A program made the translations under genes and the position numbers. DNA of 38,652 nt from Levilactobacillus angrenensis (GTDB taxonomy: Bacteria; Bacillota; Bacilli; Lactobacillales; Lactobacillaceae): positions 1-38,652 of the forward strand of contig NZ_RHOB01000022.1 of NCBI RefSeq assembly GCF_003946085.1, in the 5' to 3' direction. How positions within the stretch are numbered: the first letter of the stretch is position 1; every line of letters starts with the position of its first letter. Positions 1-8,845 of the stretch are shown piece after piece. The notes under the pieces were generated by a model that had not been told where the DNA came from, did no database searches, and saw nothing but the letters and a program-made list of their open reading frames with translations.

Positions 1-78
1 ATCAAGCGAGTCAGCTACGGATTCGGTTGTTTTAGTAGCTTTAGATTAAGGATTCATCTAGTATTCGGAATTAAAAAG

Positions 79-118
79 GCTGCCTAATCATAATACGATT
101 AGGCAACCTCAGACAGCC
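79..118 (+). other. Nested hairpin in a leader or trailer at the window edge
   Basis: GCCTAATC and GATTAGGC pair around a 7-nt loop, and GGCTG (79-83) can pair with CAGCC (114-118). The terminator at 161-189 lies downstream, so this is probably the tail of a transcript entering from outside the window. No gene is visible in bases 1-300. Confidence 0.4.
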
Positions 119-160
119 GATTACCAACAACAGTTGACAAAGAGCCAAATAAGGGTTGCG

Positions 161-189
161 AAGGTCGCCAGGGTGGCGGCCTTTTTTTT
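161..189 (+). terminator. Rho-independent terminator
   Basis: AAGGTCGCC pairs with GGCGGCCTT (one mismatch) around a short loop and runs into eight T residues. It ends a transcript whose gene is not in the window. Confidence 0.8.
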
Positions 190-302
190 GCATGAGGTGG
201 GCAAGGACACATTAACGATGAATGCGCTAATCCCAGAAGTGGTTTAGGGCCTGCTTGGGTTCGCGGTTAAAACGATAGTTCTAGGGGATTGGGTGGTGGC
301 AT

Positions 303-324
303 GTTATGCTGGGAGCAGCATAAC
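303..324. promoter_or_regulatory. Inverted repeat upstream of the ImmA/IrrE gene
   Basis: GTTATGCTG and CAGCATAAC form a perfect 9-bp inverted repeat around GGAG, about 70 bp before the ImmA/IrrE start. The TATGCT/AGCATA half-sites recur at 12215-12241 and, more loosely, at 9232-9262. It may be an operator or an RNA hairpin; the sequence does not decide which. Confidence 0.4.
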
Positions 325-394
325 CGAGAAGGCTTGTAGAGAATACTGGTAGTGAGTATAGATACTACAACGATGAGGAAGGAGGCAGGTAACG

Positions 395-1528
395 GTGGAG
401 ACTTTAAGAGTTCCAGTCAGTGCCAAGGTCATTCAATGGGCAATTGCACATGGCGAGAAGTCCGCAGACGAATTGCGGCGGAAATTTCAGCTGGCTGCGT
501 GGTTACATCCGCGGACCGCTACCGACTTGCCAACCTTTCAGCAGATTCAGAGCTTCAGTCACGAGACGCGGGTGCCCTTTGATTATTTTTTCAGGGACCG
601 GGTTCCGGAAGAGGAGTATGCGTTTACTGCACTGAGAACAATCAATGCTCCTGCAGAACAGCCGAGTCGGCGACTGGTTGAGACAGTTTATACCATGGAA
701 ACGCGGCAGGCGTGGATGACGGATTATCTGTTGGAACAGGATGACCACTCGCAATTTCAGTATTTACGAGTGATTGATGAGGGAATGTGTCCGGCTACCG
801 CAGCCAAGAAGGTGGCTGACTTGTTGGCCTTGTCTGGCTTAGTTGAGATGAACGACGCTGACTTCTTGACGGCCCTACGAGCAAGTGTCAGTAAGCTGGG
901 AATTCTGGTGATACAAAATGGCGTTGTCGGAACTGATAGCCAGCGGCCACTACCTGTCGCCGAGTTTCGGGCGATGGCGCTCAGTGATGAGGTCAGCCCG
1001 CTGATTTTTATTAATGATACCGATAACGAGCAAGCCAAGGTGTTTTCGCTACTCCATGAACTCATCCACGTTTTGCTTGGGTACAGTGAGATTCTAAACG
1101 CCTCGCTGGTAGATGATGTGGTGAGTGAACGGTGGGTTAATCAGGTCACGATGAATGTGCTGCTGCCGGAAACGGCGGTTTGTGCGGCGCTGGCTAACGG
1201 TCGTTCCGTGGTAGATGGTTTGAAGTTTCTATCACGAAAGTATCATGTTAGTCTGATGACTGCGGCAACTCGGCTACAGTCGTTAGGAGCTGCTGATCAC
1301 CCATTAGTTAACTGGGTGCGAACCGAACAGCAGCGCTTAGACATGGTTGAAAGGGCGGACTCTGGGCGAAACCGGCGTGAGGTGGACTGCTCGCGAATTG
1401 ATTTGCGCTTTGCTAAGGCAGTCATTGACCGCGAGGCTAGTGGTGAGTTGCCAATTGCTTCAGCGGCGGCGATGTTGGACGTTCCGTTGCGGACGTATGA
1501 TGGTGTGGTGGATGCGCTGATGGGATAG
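395..1528 (+). CDS. XRE-family / ImmA-IrrE-type metallopeptidase
   Basis: This 377-residue protein has the layout of the ImmA/IrrE family. The N-terminal third resembles an XRE-like DNA-binding region (TFQQIQSFSHETRVPFDYFF). A central zinc metallopeptidase follows with HELIH at residues 221-225, and the C-terminal tail ends in a segment common in these proteins. Such enzymes typically cut a repressor or antitoxin and so derepress genes. The start is GTG, chosen because GGAGG at 381-385 sits about 9 nt before it. Many family members of this length are followed immediately by a DUF4411 (PIN-like) gene; here no such ORF follows, so it appears to be an orphan. It lies 250 bp upstream of the ATPase-subtilase-RES run on the same strand and may regulate it, but that run has its own promoter. 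Confidence 0.85.
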   Translation: METLRVPVSAKVIQWAIAHGEKSADELRRKFQLAAWLHPRTATDLPTFQQIQSFSHETRVPFDYFFRDRVPEEEYAFTALRTINAPAEQPSRRLVETVYTMETRQAWMTDYLLEQDDHSQFQYLRVIDEGMCPATAAKKVADLLALSGLVEMNDADFLTALRASVSKLGILVIQNGVVGTDSQRPLPVAEFRAMALSDEVSPLIFINDTDNEQAKVFSLLHELIHVLLGYSEILNASLVDDVVSERWVNQVTMNVLLPETAVCAALANGRSVVDGLKFLSRKYHVSLMTAATRLQSLGAADHPLVNWVRTEQQRLDMVERADSGRNRREVDCSRIDLRFAKAVIDREASGELPIASAAAMLDVPLRTYDGVVDALMG

Positions 1529-1694
1529 AATCCCAGCAGTAATGATAAGTTTAGAAGTCTGTGAGGACTAGGGGAGTAGTCTCTTAGCTTAACGCTGTAC
1601 ATAGAAGCTGAGGAATGGGGGGAGACATAAAAGTAAGGTAACAGCTAAACCCGTTCCCTGATGCTTGGATATAATTGTTTGTTTAACGAAAAGC
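1529..1694. other. Gene-free spacer after the ImmA/IrrE gene
   Basis: No ORF with a ribosome binding site and no convincing terminator is seen. This is where a DUF4411 partner would be expected; only a 9-codon ATG frame is present, so any partner is lost. Confidence 0.4.
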
Positions 1695-1735
1695 GTCCCA
1701 AATTATAGCTAATCTGTCCCAAAACGTGTTATACT
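1695..1735 (+). promoter_or_regulatory. Promoter of the ATPase-subtilase operon with two direct repeats
   Basis: TGTTATACT (1727-1735) is an extended -10 element. No good -35 is present. Instead GTCCCAAA occurs twice, at 1695-1702 and 1716-1723, exactly 21 bp apart (two helical turns) and over the -35 region. This is the usual geometry for an activator bound as a side-by-side dimer. The binding protein is unknown. Confidence 0.6.
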
Positions 1736-1777
1736 CTAGGTAATCCTAAAGGTTGAGTTATGTGGAGGTATGTAGGG

Positions 1778-2830
1778 ATGAAGAAGCAAGAGGTTTTAAA
1801 CTTAATTAGGTACTACGCAGAAGATAATGATGCAGGATTTCGTGATACGGCCTATGGAATTGCAGATGAATTTGATAAAACAGGTGATTCGCAATTGGCG
1901 GAGTACATCATGGCAACTCTGTCTAATACAAACACGTTTGTGCCTCAGGCAGAATCCGATTCATTTCAATTTGTTCAGCGTGTACAGTTGGAAAACGATG
2001 CAACCTTACCCTTACCAGATAGCATCAAAGATGATCTTCTAGGAGTCGTCAACGCCATTCGGCATAATATGGGAATTAATCGTTTTTTATTTGAAGGAGC
2101 GCCAGGAACAGGGAAAACGGAATCGGTAAAACAGGTAGCGCGTATCCTGAAACGGGACTTATTTCAAGTTTCAATCGATGAACTGATTGATAGTCATCTA
2201 GGTGAGACTGCTAAGAATATCAGCCAATTATTCAAGGAAATAAACCAGTTGCCTCAGCCGAGTCGGGTCATTATTTTATTTGATGAATTAGACTCGCTGG
2301 CTATGGATCGGACTAATAGTCATGATGTTCGTGAAATGGGACGGGCAACGACGGCCTTTTTAAAGGGACTCGATAGCTTGAATCCTCAGGTTGCGTTGAT
2401 TGGGACAACTAACCTTATCCAATCGTTTGATAGGGCATTGCTACGGCGCTTTAACTCAATTATTAATTTCAATCGTTATACACAGCAAGATTTGCTGGAA
2501 ATTTCAGAATTGATTTTGGAAAAGACATTAACGCGTTTCCCCAACACGGGTAGAAATGTTCGCTTGGTCAGGAAAATAATGGCCTTAATGCCAAAGTTAC
2601 CTTATCCGGGTGATTTGAAAAATTTAATTGAAACTTCGGTGGCATTTAGTGATCCGGAGAAAAAATTTGATTATATTCCGCGGCTGTATCGGGCGGTGAC
2701 CCATATGGACCCTAAGGATTTGTCCAGACTGGAAAAACAAGGATTTACGATTCGGGAGATTGAATTATTGAGTGGCGTATCACGGAGTACGGTTTCACGT
2801 GAACTGAGAGGGGATAGTCCAGTTGAATGA
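1778..2830 (+). CDS. AAA+ ATPase (subtilase partner)
   Basis: This is a 350-residue AAA+ ATPase. Walker A is GAPGTGKT at residues 107-114, Walker B is ILFDELDS with D169/E170, and sensor 1 lies in LIGTTN, followed by an arginine-rich stretch (ALLRRF). About 100 N-terminal residues precede the ATPase core and may recognise a partner. Residues 322-343 look like a helix-turn-helix (TIREIELLSG then VSRSTVSREL), so the protein may bind DNA, perhaps its own promoter. The start at 1778 fits GGAGG at 1764-1768 better than the in-frame ATG at 1760. The stop overlaps the subtilase start by 8 nt, so the two are translationally coupled. ATPase-subtilase pairs are known in bacteria and are often suspected of defence roles; that role is inference here. 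Confidence 0.85.
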   Translation: MKKQEVLNLIRYYAEDNDAGFRDTAYGIADEFDKTGDSQLAEYIMATLSNTNTFVPQAESDSFQFVQRVQLENDATLPLPDSIKDDLLGVVNAIRHNMGINRFLFEGAPGTGKTESVKQVARILKRDLFQVSIDELIDSHLGETAKNISQLFKEINQLPQPSRVIILFDELDSLAMDRTNSHDVREMGRATTAFLKGLDSLNPQVALIGTTNLIQSFDRALLRRFNSIINFNRYTQQDLLEISELILEKTLTRFPNTGRNVRLVRKIMALMPKLPYPGDLKNLIETSVAFSDPEKKFDYIPRLYRAVTHMDPKDLSRLEKQGFTIREIELLSGVSRSTVSRELRGDSPVE

Positions 2831-5042
2831 TAGCGTTCGATTAAAGGGAGATTTTTTTCAGAAGAGCAGTTCCGGCAAACCTGGCTCTGCCCAATTACCT
2901 GCGGGTGAATCAGTGATAACTCAGCACCTGATTGATCTGAAGGGAAATATTAAGACGTTGATTGAATTTTGGCGAGATAATCGCGTTCTGAAGTCAGGCG
3001 TAATTGTGTCGGCGTATTACCGTGAAGTAGTCGCCAAGAGCAATCGAATTGGCGCATTGCTTCTTGATGCTTCAGGAGATCCTAGTGATTATATTATCGG
3101 GGCCAAATTTACTGATGATGATACGAATCCCAAACATATAATTACGTACAATGTTAGTCTAGCGGCTTTGGAAGAATCGGTTCGCCGATTGGACGTCTGC
3201 GCACGGATCTTGACGCGTGATTTTTCTGGAGAGATTAATAAAGAAACGCTCATGGCTATCAATGCGGGGCAGATAAGCCTGGATACCTCAGAACTTGCCA
3301 AATCTAATTTTGCTAAGGTAATTGTGGATGCTTTTTATGTCGAACGCTTTGATTTGGACCAATCAGCTGAAACAATCGAGCAAGCGGGGATTGTTAGTGT
3401 CTATGATATTGGTGAAAATACGCAAGAGTTATTACAGCGATTGGGTTTGGACGTTGCTAATCGAAGCTTTTTAGGCAAGACCACGTTTTACGCAACGGAG
3501 GCACAATTTAACTTGCTGAAAAGTAAGGCACCATATCTAATTTCGATGTCTGTTAGCGACTTGGCGGACTACAAGCTGACTGACGAAGAGCAGCCGATTT
3601 CGTCGAAGCCACTAACAATTCCGCAGCCTGGTATCGAGCCAACCGTTGGGGTTATTGATACGGTATTTGATGGGGATGTCTACTTTAGCGATTGGGTTGA
3701 AGACCATGATTTAGTAGCAACAGACATTCCAGGCGTGAACAGTCCTCATGGAACTGAAGTGACATCAATTATCGTGGATGGTCCTAGCTTTAATCCTAGT
3801 CTGGATGATGGTTGTGGTCGATTCAAAGTGCGGCACTTTGGGGTAACCAGAGGTGGGGTAACCAGTTCATTTACTATTCTGAAGGCAATTAAAGAAATCG
3901 TATCGACTAATACGGATATCAAGGTTTGGAACCTTTCCTTGGGTTCACCACGGGAGGTCAATCGAAATTTTATTTCACCTGAGGCTGCCGTATTAGATGA
4001 ATTGGAAAATCAATATGATGTGATTTTCGTAATTGCTGGGACGAATAAAGGGAGACAGAAGCCAGTACCTGAAATTATTGGGGCACCAGCAGATTCAGTT
4101 AACTCTTTAGTGGTCAATGCTGTTGACTCCTCAGGAAAAATTGTTGGCTACGCGCGTCGGGGGCCGGTCCTGTCTTTCTTTTCTAAGCCGGATGTTAGCT
4201 GCTTCGGTGGAGATGATAAGCATCCTCTAAGAGCTTGTACAGCAATTGGCGAGGCATCTGTCATCGGAACTTCCTTTGCGGCACCCTGGATTACACGAAA
4301 AATGGCCTTTCTGATCAACGTGATGGGGTTTAGCCGAGAGGTTGCTAAGGCTTACATCATTGACGCCGCCATTGGATGGCAGAAGGATGGTCAAGATTCT
4401 CGCTTCCTGGGCTTCGGGGTGGTACCCACTGACATCAAACAAGTCTTACAGTCGCAAAACGATGAGATTCGTTTTGTTCTAACCGGTTTGTCAGCATCCT
4501 ACGATACCTACAATTACAATATCCCGGTGCCGATTACTGATGATAAATTCCCTTATTTAGCTAAAGCCACGTTGTGTTATTTCCCTGGTTGTTCTCGTAA
4601 TCAAGGCGTGGATTACACGAACACAGAATTGGATCTTCATTTTGGTAGGCTGAGTTCGAATAGCTTAAAGTCAATCAACGACAACAAGCAAGGCGAGAAG
4701 GGGCACTATGATCTGAATGAGGAGAACGTTCGCAAGAATTTTCGTAAATGGGACAATATTAAGCATATTGGCGAGGAACTTAAGCCGAATGCCCGGGCAC
4801 GGAAGAAGTACGATCAACCATTGTGGGGAATTAGTCTGAAGACAAAACAAAGAATGAGTAACGTTCCCCGTGAGAGAATCCCATTTGGCATTGTAGTAAC
4901 GTTGAAAAATATCTACGGCGATAACAAAATCGAAGAGTTTAAGCAAAACTGTCGGTTGCGAGGCTGGCTGGTCAATGATATCAATGTTGAGAACCAGATT
5001 CAGGTTAATGCTGAGGCGGAGACTGATATTCATTGGGATTAA
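2823..5042 (+). CDS. S8 family serine peptidase (subtilase)
   Basis: This is a 739-residue intracellular-type subtilase with no signal peptide. The triad is visible: Asp279 in GVIDTVFDGD, His309 in SPHGTEV and Ser484 in GTSFAAP. The oxyanion Asn is probably in VIAGTNKG, a variant of the usual SAGN. About 270 residues precede the catalytic domain and about 230 follow it, neither recognised. The TTG start overlaps the ATPase stop and has GAGAGGGGA at 2806-2813 as its Shine-Dalgarno sequence. Without a secretion signal it should act in the cytoplasm, presumably gated by the ATPase. The downstream RES protein is an attractive substrate, but nothing in the sequence proves cleavage. Confidence 0.9.
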   Translation: MNDSVRLKGDFFQKSSSGKPGSAQLPAGESVITQHLIDLKGNIKTLIEFWRDNRVLKSGVIVSAYYREVVAKSNRIGALLLDASGDPSDYIIGAKFTDDDTNPKHIITYNVSLAALEESVRRLDVCARILTRDFSGEINKETLMAINAGQISLDTSELAKSNFAKVIVDAFYVERFDLDQSAETIEQAGIVSVYDIGENTQELLQRLGLDVANRSFLGKTTFYATEAQFNLLKSKAPYLISMSVSDLADYKLTDEEQPISSKPLTIPQPGIEPTVGVIDTVFDGDVYFSDWVEDHDLVATDIPGVNSPHGTEVTSIIVDGPSFNPSLDDGCGRFKVRHFGVTRGGVTSSFTILKAIKEIVSTNTDIKVWNLSLGSPREVNRNFISPEAAVLDELENQYDVIFVIAGTNKGRQKPVPEIIGAPADSVNSLVVNAVDSSGKIVGYARRGPVLSFFSKPDVSCFGGDDKHPLRACTAIGEASVIGTSFAAPWITRKMAFLINVMGFSREVAKAYIIDAAIGWQKDGQDSRFLGFGVVPTDIKQVLQSQNDEIRFVLTGLSASYDTYNYNIPVPITDDKFPYLAKATLCYFPGCSRNQGVDYTNTELDLHFGRLSSNSLKSINDNKQGEKGHYDLNEENVRKNFRKWDNIKHIGEELKPNARARKKYDQPLWGISLKTKQRMSNVPRERIPFGIVVTLKNIYGDNKIEEFKQNCRLRGWLVNDINVENQIQVNAEAETDIHWD

Positions 5043-5136
5043 GAGTAGTCGGGTGCAATGAAGCTAGCAATCATGTCAATTATGGTAATTTTATGAGGGG
5101 GTAAGGGATACGACTGAAAATTTTGAAAAATCCAGG

Positions 5137-6768
5137 TTGCCTATGGAAAAAGCCACAGGCAACTGGAATGAACCAAAAGTCAATGAACGTGTCGGGTGGC
5201 TTAACAATGAGAGACTAAGAAAGGGCAATTACAATGCTGATTTGAACACTGCAATGGGAAGCAATTATTTTGCGAAGAAGTCATGGCCCACTTCTTTGAC
5301 AGCATCTTTAGGAATCTCGTCTCAGCGAGGTTCATCGGTAGCTAAGCTGGTTGGTCAGAGAACGACTTCTGAGTTGCTTTCCCAAGTTGAAAATAGGGAA
5401 AAGGCGCTTATAGAAATGGCTAACCCCAGTACTAACCCCAGCCAAAGACAGTATGATTTTATGCGAAGTTTGAGGGGCTCTACTTTAGGACAGGAGTCAC
5501 TAGCACTGACCAAGAATCCCCTTACTGCATCTAACTTGGTAGAATCTGATTCTTGGAGTAGGCGGTTTAGCACCATGGGTGATTTAAAAGATTTGCAGGC
5601 AGGGATAATTCCTATGGGAATGGCTCAAAAGCAAGCTTATGCAGCCATTCATTCGCTTGTTAAGAGTACTGATATCACAGATACATTAGGAAAGTCATGG
5701 ACGAAACTTGCTTCTTCGCCACTCGGTGACAAAGCAATTGCAACACAACCTCAGAGAGCCATTAGTACTCTTGCAAAATCTTTTGCTGGCGCTGGTGCGC
5801 TAAAACATGTTGGGACGAGTGGTATTGCTTCGCTAAGTAGAATTAGTTCAAAAGATTTCACAAGTCATTTCAGTCATCAACTGGCAACGGAAGCTATGCG
5901 AGGCCGTGGCTATAAAGGTAAAACTATAAGCAGCTGGCTTGATGCTGTGGGCACTAACTACCTTACTAATTCGGATTTCTACGTTTCGGCTACCCCGTTG
6001 ATTAAAAAGTATGACGATAGCGCAGAAGATAAAACCGAATCTATTTCAACTCTGATTTCTGTTGCTGCAACTAAAGATCTCCTGGGTGTTGCAACAGCTG
6101 TTCATAAGCGGCTGGAAGTGACTGAAGAGGAATTAAGAGAATTACAATCATATCTTGCTGAATCAGGGTATTTTGCTTTGGAAAATCCTGTGGCACGACA
6201 GATTAGGGACTACTTTTTGAATATAAAGGTAGCGCCTCAGCGCATTGATGACATCTTGTTCCATGGTAGAGTACGAAATTCAAAGGAACAAGAACGGTCC
6301 TATACGCAATCAGAGCTAGAAACGGTTGCTCCTTGGGGGGTATCAGGTGCTGGGAGATTCAATGAAGCAAATCATCCGTTGTACTATACTTGTAGTGATG
6401 AAGGTACCCTTTCGGAAGAATTGAAAGTGACAGGGCAGGAAAACGAGACGTATGATGTTTTAAAATTCTCCATTGATCGTGAAATGAAGGTATTAGATCT
6501 TTCCAAGGAAAATCATGCTTTAGTAAGCTATTGTTTACAAAAAGTACCCAGTCTTGGGAAATTTTCTATACCTGTAGAGTATCAAATCCCTATGTTTATT
6601 GGTGCCTGTTTGCGGCAAAACCGAAATATTCAAGCCATTAAGATTAGGAGCGTAGTTTCACCTGGTGCAATTAACTATATATTCTTTGAGCCACCTTTTG
6701 GAGAGTACGTTGATTCAAGTCTTAGTGAAGTTCATGCAGGTCTGCAAGGAACACCGGTGAATGACTAG
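5137..6768 (+). CDS. Protein with C-terminal RES (NAD+ phosphorylase-like) toxin domain
   Basis: The 543-residue protein ends in a RES domain (about residues 370-535). Arg378/Arg380 lie in GRVR. GAGRFNEANHPLYYTCSDEG is followed by LSEELKV with Glu427, and RSVVSPGAINYIFF carries Ser505. These match the Arg-Glu-Ser signature of toxins that destroy NAD+. The first 360 residues are Ser/Thr/Ala-rich without a recognised domain, signal peptide or TM segment. RES toxins usually come with an Xre antitoxin; none is adjacent here. It lies 94 nt after the subtilase with no terminator between them. The start is uncertain: the best ribosome binding site (GAGGGGGTAAGG, 5095-5106) is followed by no in-frame ATG, GTG or TTG until TTG 5137 and ATG 5143; ACG at 5110 has the right spacing. 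Confidence 0.75.
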   Translation: MPMEKATGNWNEPKVNERVGWLNNERLRKGNYNADLNTAMGSNYFAKKSWPTSLTASLGISSQRGSSVAKLVGQRTTSELLSQVENREKALIEMANPSTNPSQRQYDFMRSLRGSTLGQESLALTKNPLTASNLVESDSWSRRFSTMGDLKDLQAGIIPMGMAQKQAYAAIHSLVKSTDITDTLGKSWTKLASSPLGDKAIATQPQRAISTLAKSFAGAGALKHVGTSGIASLSRISSKDFTSHFSHQLATEAMRGRGYKGKTISSWLDAVGTNYLTNSDFYVSATPLIKKYDDSAEDKTESISTLISVAATKDLLGVATAVHKRLEVTEEELRELQSYLAESGYFALENPVARQIRDYFLNIKVAPQRIDDILFHGRVRNSKEQERSYTQSELETVAPWGVSGAGRFNEANHPLYYTCSDEGTLSEELKVTGQENETYDVLKFSIDREMKVLDLSKENHALVSYCLQKVPSLGKFSIPVEYQIPMFIGACLRQNRNIQAIKIRSVVSPGAINYIFFEPPFGEYVDSSLSEVHAGLQGTPVND

Positions 6769-6786
6769 CGTCACCAGTTAAAGACA

Positions 6787-6840
6787 AAAAGCCCGCGAAA
6801 ACCAAGAGGCCAAAAACCTCTCAGTCCATCGCGGGCTTTT
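6787..6840. terminator. Strong bidirectional terminator with internal hairpin
   Basis: AAAAGCCCGCGA pairs perfectly with TCGCGGGCTTTT, and a smaller AGAGG/CCTCT hairpin sits in the loop. Runs of A and T on the two sides let it serve both the RES gene (plus) and the S-layer gene (minus). Confidence 0.9.
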
Positions 6841-6908
6841 CATTTACATTTGGAAGAAAGGGCTACAGTCCCTTGTGGTAGTTAGAGAATTTGAAACGGT
6901 GTTGCGAT

Positions 6909-8270
6909 TTATTGCGCAGTCATGGTGCTGCTGCCGGACGTTAAGGCGTAGCTGCCGGCTGCGTTGTAGGTCAACGACAAGCTGGTGCTGCCGAAGGTGA
7001 GGCTAGTTGGCAGAGATGACGTGCTCAAGGTGTACTTGGTGTAGAGGGCGTCACCGGCAGAATTGGTGGATTGCGTCGTGCCGTCTGATTCGTAGACGGG
7101 AACGTAGATGGTGTTCAATTTGGCCGCAGTCAACGCATCGCTCAAGCCGCTTTGGGTGGCCACCGTGCCACTAGCGCCTTGGTAATCGGCCGTGAAGTTG
7201 GCTTGGGCCTTGGCAACGGTCGTGCTGCCATCAGAGGCCAGCGCACCGGTTGTGGACAAGGTATCGTTCTTTCCAGTCGTTGCGTTCAGCGCGTAGGAAG
7301 AGGCAATCGTGATGCCGGCGTCCGCGTTGGCGGTGACAGGTACGGTCACGCTAGTTCCCCAAGTGGTGCTGGTCGTGACGTAGGAGTTAGACGAGTTGGC
7401 TAAGCTATAGCCGGCTGGCAAATAAGTCGAGGAGGCGATATCACTGTTGACGCTGGTAACATCGGCGCTGGACAGTGCCTCGCCAGATTTGGCATCGCTA
7501 GCCGTGATCAGCACGCCACTCTTAACGCTCTTGCCAGTGGAGCTGTCCACGTAATTGACCGTGATACTCTTGGCGCTGGTGATGGTGCTGTTCTCACCCG
7601 TCTGCAGGGCGCCCGCGTAAATCCAGCCAGAGATCTTGGTATTGTTGTTATCGGTGACGTGGTAGTACAGCGAGCCTTCCTTAGTCTTGGTGACCGCGGA
7701 GTCGACGGTAAATGAGTCAGAGGCCAGCGCGGACGTACTGTTGATGACCTTGGCCGCCTTGTATTGGGTGTATTTCGGCGCATCCCACAGCGTGTTGGTC
7801 TTGCCAGGGTTCTTTAAATAGTAAGTTTTTGTTGTAGGCGTCGTGGCCGTAGTTGTGGTGTTAGCTGATTCGATACCACCCGCAAACGTTCCGGCAGTCT
7901 TCCCACCGTAAATGTAGCCGCGGTATTTACCATCCATGGAAACGACCCGGTAGTAAACGGAGCCGCGGTTAGTGGTTTTCTGACCGTAAGCGCGGAAGTA
8001 GCTCGCAGACTTCTTAGATGAGGCGAGGCTCGCCATGGTCTTCTTGGAAGCCACGACCTTGGCGCCCTTGACCGTGCCCGGCTTGGTGTACAGGGCGTTG
8101 GTCCCGGTGGATTCGACGTTCCGTGAGGTGGCCGCCGTGGTTAATTTGGTATAGCTGCCCGCCTTGGCATAGGACTTGGCGGAAGCCGTCGTGGTCGTGG
8201 CCGCTGCGACCCCAGCCAAGCTGAGCGTTGCGAGACCTAAGTAAAGTGATTTTTTCAAATTGGTTTGCAT
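6909..8270 (-). CDS. S-layer protein, L. brevis type (copy 1)
   Basis: This secreted 453-residue protein starts with a signal peptide ([19 protein letters not shown], cut near ASA-KSY). A conserved basic, Tyr-rich N-terminal half follows ([37 protein letters not shown]), like the cell-wall-binding part of L. brevis S-layer proteins. The C-terminal half is Ser/Thr/Ala-rich and unlike the other two copies, as expected for a self-assembly domain. The start at 8270 is used because AAAGGAGAG lies 8 nt before it; the longer reading from 8294 lacks support. The codons are more GC-rich than in copies 2 and 3. It is oriented opposite to the other two and converges on the RES gene. Confidence 0.92.
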   Translation of the reverse strand: MQTNLKKSLYLGLATLSLAGVAAATTTTASAKSYAKAGSYTKLTTAATSRNVESTGTNALYTKPGTVKGAKVVASKKTMASLASSKKSASYFRAYGQKTTNRGSVYYRVVSMDGKYRGYIYGGKTAGTFAGGIESANTTTTATTPTTKTYYLKNPGKTNTLWDAPKYTQYKAAKVINSTSALASDSFTVDSAVTKTKEGSLYYHVTDNNNTKISGWIYAGALQTGENSTITSAKSITVNYVDSSTGKSVKSGVLITASDAKSGEALSSADVTSVNSDIASSTYLPAGYSLANSSNSYVTTSTTWGTSVTVPVTANADAGITIASSYALNATTGKNDTLSTTGALASDGSTTVAKAQANFTADYQGASGTVATQSGLSDALTAAKLNTIYVPVYESDGTTQSTNSAGDALYTKYTLSTSSLPTSLTFGSTSLSLTYNAAGSYALTSGSSTMTAQ

Positions 8271-8319
8271 AGAATTCTCTCCTTTGGTGTGCAAGTTAAG
8301 TTCTGCCTTAACTGGAGTC

Positions 8320-8328
8320 AGTATAGCA
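8320..8328 (-). promoter_or_regulatory. Extended -10 promoter of S-layer copy 1
   Basis: On the minus strand TGCTATACT forms an extended -10 about 50 nt before the start codon. No clear -35 is seen. Bases 8329-8590 contain no gene and no structure I can name. Confidence 0.55.
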
Positions 8329-8590
8329 AAGGATTGGGCGGATTTTGCTGCCGGGGCGGGTTTTGTGCAGTGGGGATGACCTGGGGATTTGCGTGTGTGG
8401 GGTCTGGGTGGTGGCTGGTGACAGCGGATATAAGGGCGTGAGAAAATGGCCTGATCAACGGGCCGAGTTTGGGTAAGTATTTTAGCTGGTGAATGATTTG
8501 GCGGTTACGGAGAAATTTTCGGTGGTGGCGTTTAGGTTGGGTTAAGTTTGTTTTCGGTTTGGTTAAGGGGGAGGGGGCGGATGAGATGCC

Positions 8591-8619
8591 TTGTGATGGG
8601 AATCGGAACCTGGTAAACT
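8591..8619 (+). promoter_or_regulatory. Sigma-A-type promoter
   Basis: TTGTGA (8591-8596), a 17-bp spacer and TAAACT (8614-8619) match a housekeeping promoter. It points into a 220-bp segment with one small ORF and no large gene on that strand. Confidence 0.5.
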
Positions 8620-8653
8620 AGCGGCAAACAACTACGTGAAGGCAGGTGTCAAC

Positions 8654-8767
8654 ATGTTCATCCGTCCAATTGTATTGGCGAAGTTCGAAGGGCAGTCGCT
8701 GGCTTATCATTTTGTGAGCGTAAAACCAGAGAGCGTTCTGGCAAAACGCCGTCATCACGGACAGTGA
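8654..8767 (+). CDS. Possible 37-residue small protein
   Basis: An ATG frame of 37 codons lies 35 nt behind a good promoter and has a modest ribosome binding site (AAGGCAGGTG). The product is basic (ends AKRRHHGQ) and has no TM segment. No family is recognised. The transcript could equally be a non-coding RNA, possibly antisense to the tail of the convergent gene, with the hairpin at 8801-8842 ending it. Confidence 0.25.
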   Translation: MFIRPIVLAKFEGQSLAYHFVSVKPESVLAKRRHHGQ

Positions 8768-8800
8768 CATTTTGAAATACCTCCAGCTGAGAGAATCTAA

Positions 8801-8842
8801 AAAATGCAGGTGACCGCCAATGACGACGATTACCTGCATTTT
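8801..8842. terminator. Bidirectional terminator
   Basis: AAAATGCAGGT and ACCTGCATTTT form a perfect 11-bp stem with a 20-nt loop. On the minus strand it lies directly after the gene at 8846-9124. Confidence 0.75.
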
Positions 8843-8845
8843 GTG

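Noticed and set aside
7152-7403. Plus-strand ORF inside S-layer copy 1
   Set aside because: Low-complexity Gly/Arg/Val product antisense to a well-supported gene, with no ribosome binding site.
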